Assembly (NCBI GenBank): GCA_005879255.1
Contig: VBKY01000328.1
Coordinates: forward strand, 6,477-12,902
DNA from: Deltaproteobacteria bacterium
Lineage (GTDB): Bacteria; Desulfobacterota_B; Binatia; UBA9968
Reading direction: 5' to 3'
Length of the DNA stretch: 6,426 nt
The notes under the pieces are model-generated. The model was not told the origin of the DNA, did not search any database, and saw nothing but the letters and a program-made list of their open reading frames with translations. Each line of letters starts with the position of its first letter. The stretch's first letter is position 1. A program made the translations under genes and the position numbers. Shown piece after piece: positions 5,198 through 6,426 of the stretch.

Positions 5198-6426
5198 TTA
5201 CGCTCCGAGGGCTTTTCTTAGCTGCACGAACGATTGCAACTGTCCTTGATTGATCGCGATCTGATTGTCTTGCGCTTGGTACAAGCTGCGCTGGGTTTCA
5301 AGCAGAGTGAGATAGTCGATAGCACCGGCGTCGAAACGCGCCTTGGCAATGTCGTAGGCATTCTGCGATTCTTTAACCGATTCGAGAGAAATCGCGGCTT
5401 GCTCGTTGTTGCTCTTGAGCGCCGCGAGGGCGTCTTCCACTTCTTGAAAGGCGACGAGGACGGTCTTTTGATACTGCGCCGCGAGTTCTTTCTGGCGCGC
5501 TGTGACGTTCTCGAGATTGCCGGTCAGCCTGCCTCCGGTAAAAATCGGCGCGAGCAAACTCGACGCAATCGAGGTTGCCGCGGCGGCCGGGCCGCCGAAG
5601 CCGGCGGAGATCGCTGTATCCAAACCCAGTGTCAGCGACGGGAAAAAAGCCGCTCGCGCCACACCGATATCGGCATTGGCGCTGCGCAAACCGGCTTCGA
5701 CGCTTTCGATATCCGGTCGGTTAGTGAGCAGCGTCGCCGGCGGCGTCAAATTCACTTGGGGCATCTTTAGCGACGCGAGTTGCGCGGTTGGCGTCGGCAA
5801 ATTCTGCGGCGCTCGACCGATCAGGATCGCCAGGGCATTAGCGCTGGTGCTGCGCGCCTCGACGAGTGCGGTAAGCGCCGTGCGAAAGCCGTTGACGGCA
5901 ACACGCTGTTGAGAAACTTCCAGGCCCGAGACGCTGCCCTGGCCGAAGCGTGCTTCGATGATGCGCAGGATCTCTTCGGCGTTTTTGAGATTGAACTCGG
6001 CGATGCGAATGCGGTCGTTGAGGCTTAAAATCTGCGCGTAAAAGTTCGTCGCGTCCGATGTGACGACGAGGCGCAGCGCCTCGCGATCGAACTCGCTCGC
6101 GTTCACGCGATAGTCGGCGGACTTTGCCGCGTTTCGATTCTTTCCCCACAGATCGACTTCGTAGCTGATGCTGCCGCCGCCGCGCGCCGAATTGGTGTCG
6201 CGCGGATCTTGGAAGGTGCGCGAGGCCGAGGCGCTGGCATTGATCGTCGGATAGAGTGGCGCTGCGCCGATCTTCGCCTGGGCGCGCGCCTGCTCGATGC
6301 GATGCAGCGCGGCTTCGAGATCGAGATTCTGTGCCAACGCATTGTCGATTAATCGGTTGAGATCGGCGCTGCCGAACTCTTGCCAAAACAACGTCGTGTT
6401 CTGTTGCGTGGCGCCGACGCCGGCGA
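5198..6426 (-). CDS. outer-membrane efflux factor, TolC/OprM (NodT-type) family, 5' end outside the window
   Basis: This is the trimeric outer-membrane channel of a tripartite efflux pump (usually RND type), which exports drugs, metals or metabolites. The frame is open to the right edge with 408 codons visible, so the start, signal peptide and possible lipobox are missing. Full-length relatives are about 450-490 residues. Read from the edge: WQEFGSADLNRLIDNALAQN and LEAALHRIEQARAQ, the classic first OEP repeat, then SYEVDLWGKNRNA (family hallmark). The second half has LLTNRPDIESVEAGLRSANA, ARAAFFPSLTL and FQEVEDALAAL, and the gene closes with LLETQRSLYQAQDNQIAINQ. The TTG at 6389-6391 is an internal codon, not the start: coding continues upstream as AGVGATQQNTT. 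It is probably the last gene of an operon whose adaptor and pump genes lie to the right. The family is sure; the substrate is not. Confidence 0.93.
   Translation of the reverse strand, partial: AGVGATQQNTTLFWQEFGSADLNRLIDNALAQNLDLEAALHRIEQARAQAKIGAAPLYPTINASASASRTFQDPRDTNSARGGGSISYEVDLWGKNRNAAKSADYRVNASEFDREALRLVVTSDATNFYAQILSLNDRIRIAEFNLKNAEEILRIIEARFGQGSVSGLEVSQQRVAVNGFRTALTALVEARSTSANALAILIGRAPQNLPTPTAQLASLKMPQVNLTPPATLLTNRPDIESVEAGLRSANADIGVARAAFFPSLTLGLDTAISAGFGGPAAAATSIASSLLAPIFTGGRLTGNLENVTARQKELAAQYQKTVLVAFQEVEDALAALKSNNEQAAISLESVKESQNAYDIAKARFDAGAIDYLTLLETQRSLYQAQDNQIAINQGQLQSFVQLRKALGA

Noticed and set aside
6389..6391. TTG as the start of the efflux gene
   Set aside because: The frame stays open to the window edge, and the family needs a signal peptide and about 50 more residues upstream.

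Overview
The window comes from a Gram-negative bacterium: it has an outer-membrane efflux channel, a lipobox lipoprotein and an MscS channel. GC content is moderate to fairly high by eye. The HspR/CbpM-like regulator paired with a zinc-finger DnaJ, the B12-type radical SAM enzyme and the TCGTG-type intergenic repeat would fit an uncultured deltaproteobacterium-like lineage. That placement is inference; there is no rRNA or other marker here.

Layout: (1) 1-122 is a leader with a possible hairpin. (2) 123-923 (+) is a small MscS mechanosensitive channel. (3) 924-1080 is a spacer with a degenerate TCGTG repeat. (4) 1081-1326 (+) is a two-helix DUF350 membrane protein. (5) 1346-2776 (-) is a compact two-gene operon: a class I DnaJ with a complete zinc finger, followed 15 nt later by a MerR-like HspR/CbpM-type protein. 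(6) 2777-3000 is a divergent intergenic region with a candidate promoter for the next gene. (7) About 3001/3088-4626 (+) is a cobalamin-binding-domain radical SAM enzyme whose coding sequence appears to begin 29 codons before the first standard start codon. (8) 4682-4909 (-) is a 75-residue lipoprotein with two extra cysteines. (9) 4910-5197 is a non-coding stretch containing a 41-bp block tiled by abutting short palindromes, and a weak terminator. (10) 5198 to the right edge (-) is the C-terminal part of a TolC/OprM (NodT-type) outer-membrane efflux factor, cut by the window end.

The genes read as ordinary accessory and stress functions: osmotic protection, chaperoning, efflux, and one radical SAM enzyme of unknown substrate. 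I see no complete new multi-gene system. The points most worth a second look are the non-standard start of the radical SAM gene, the tiled palindromes at 5047-5087, and the DnaJ/MerR pair that stands without dnaK or grpE in the window.
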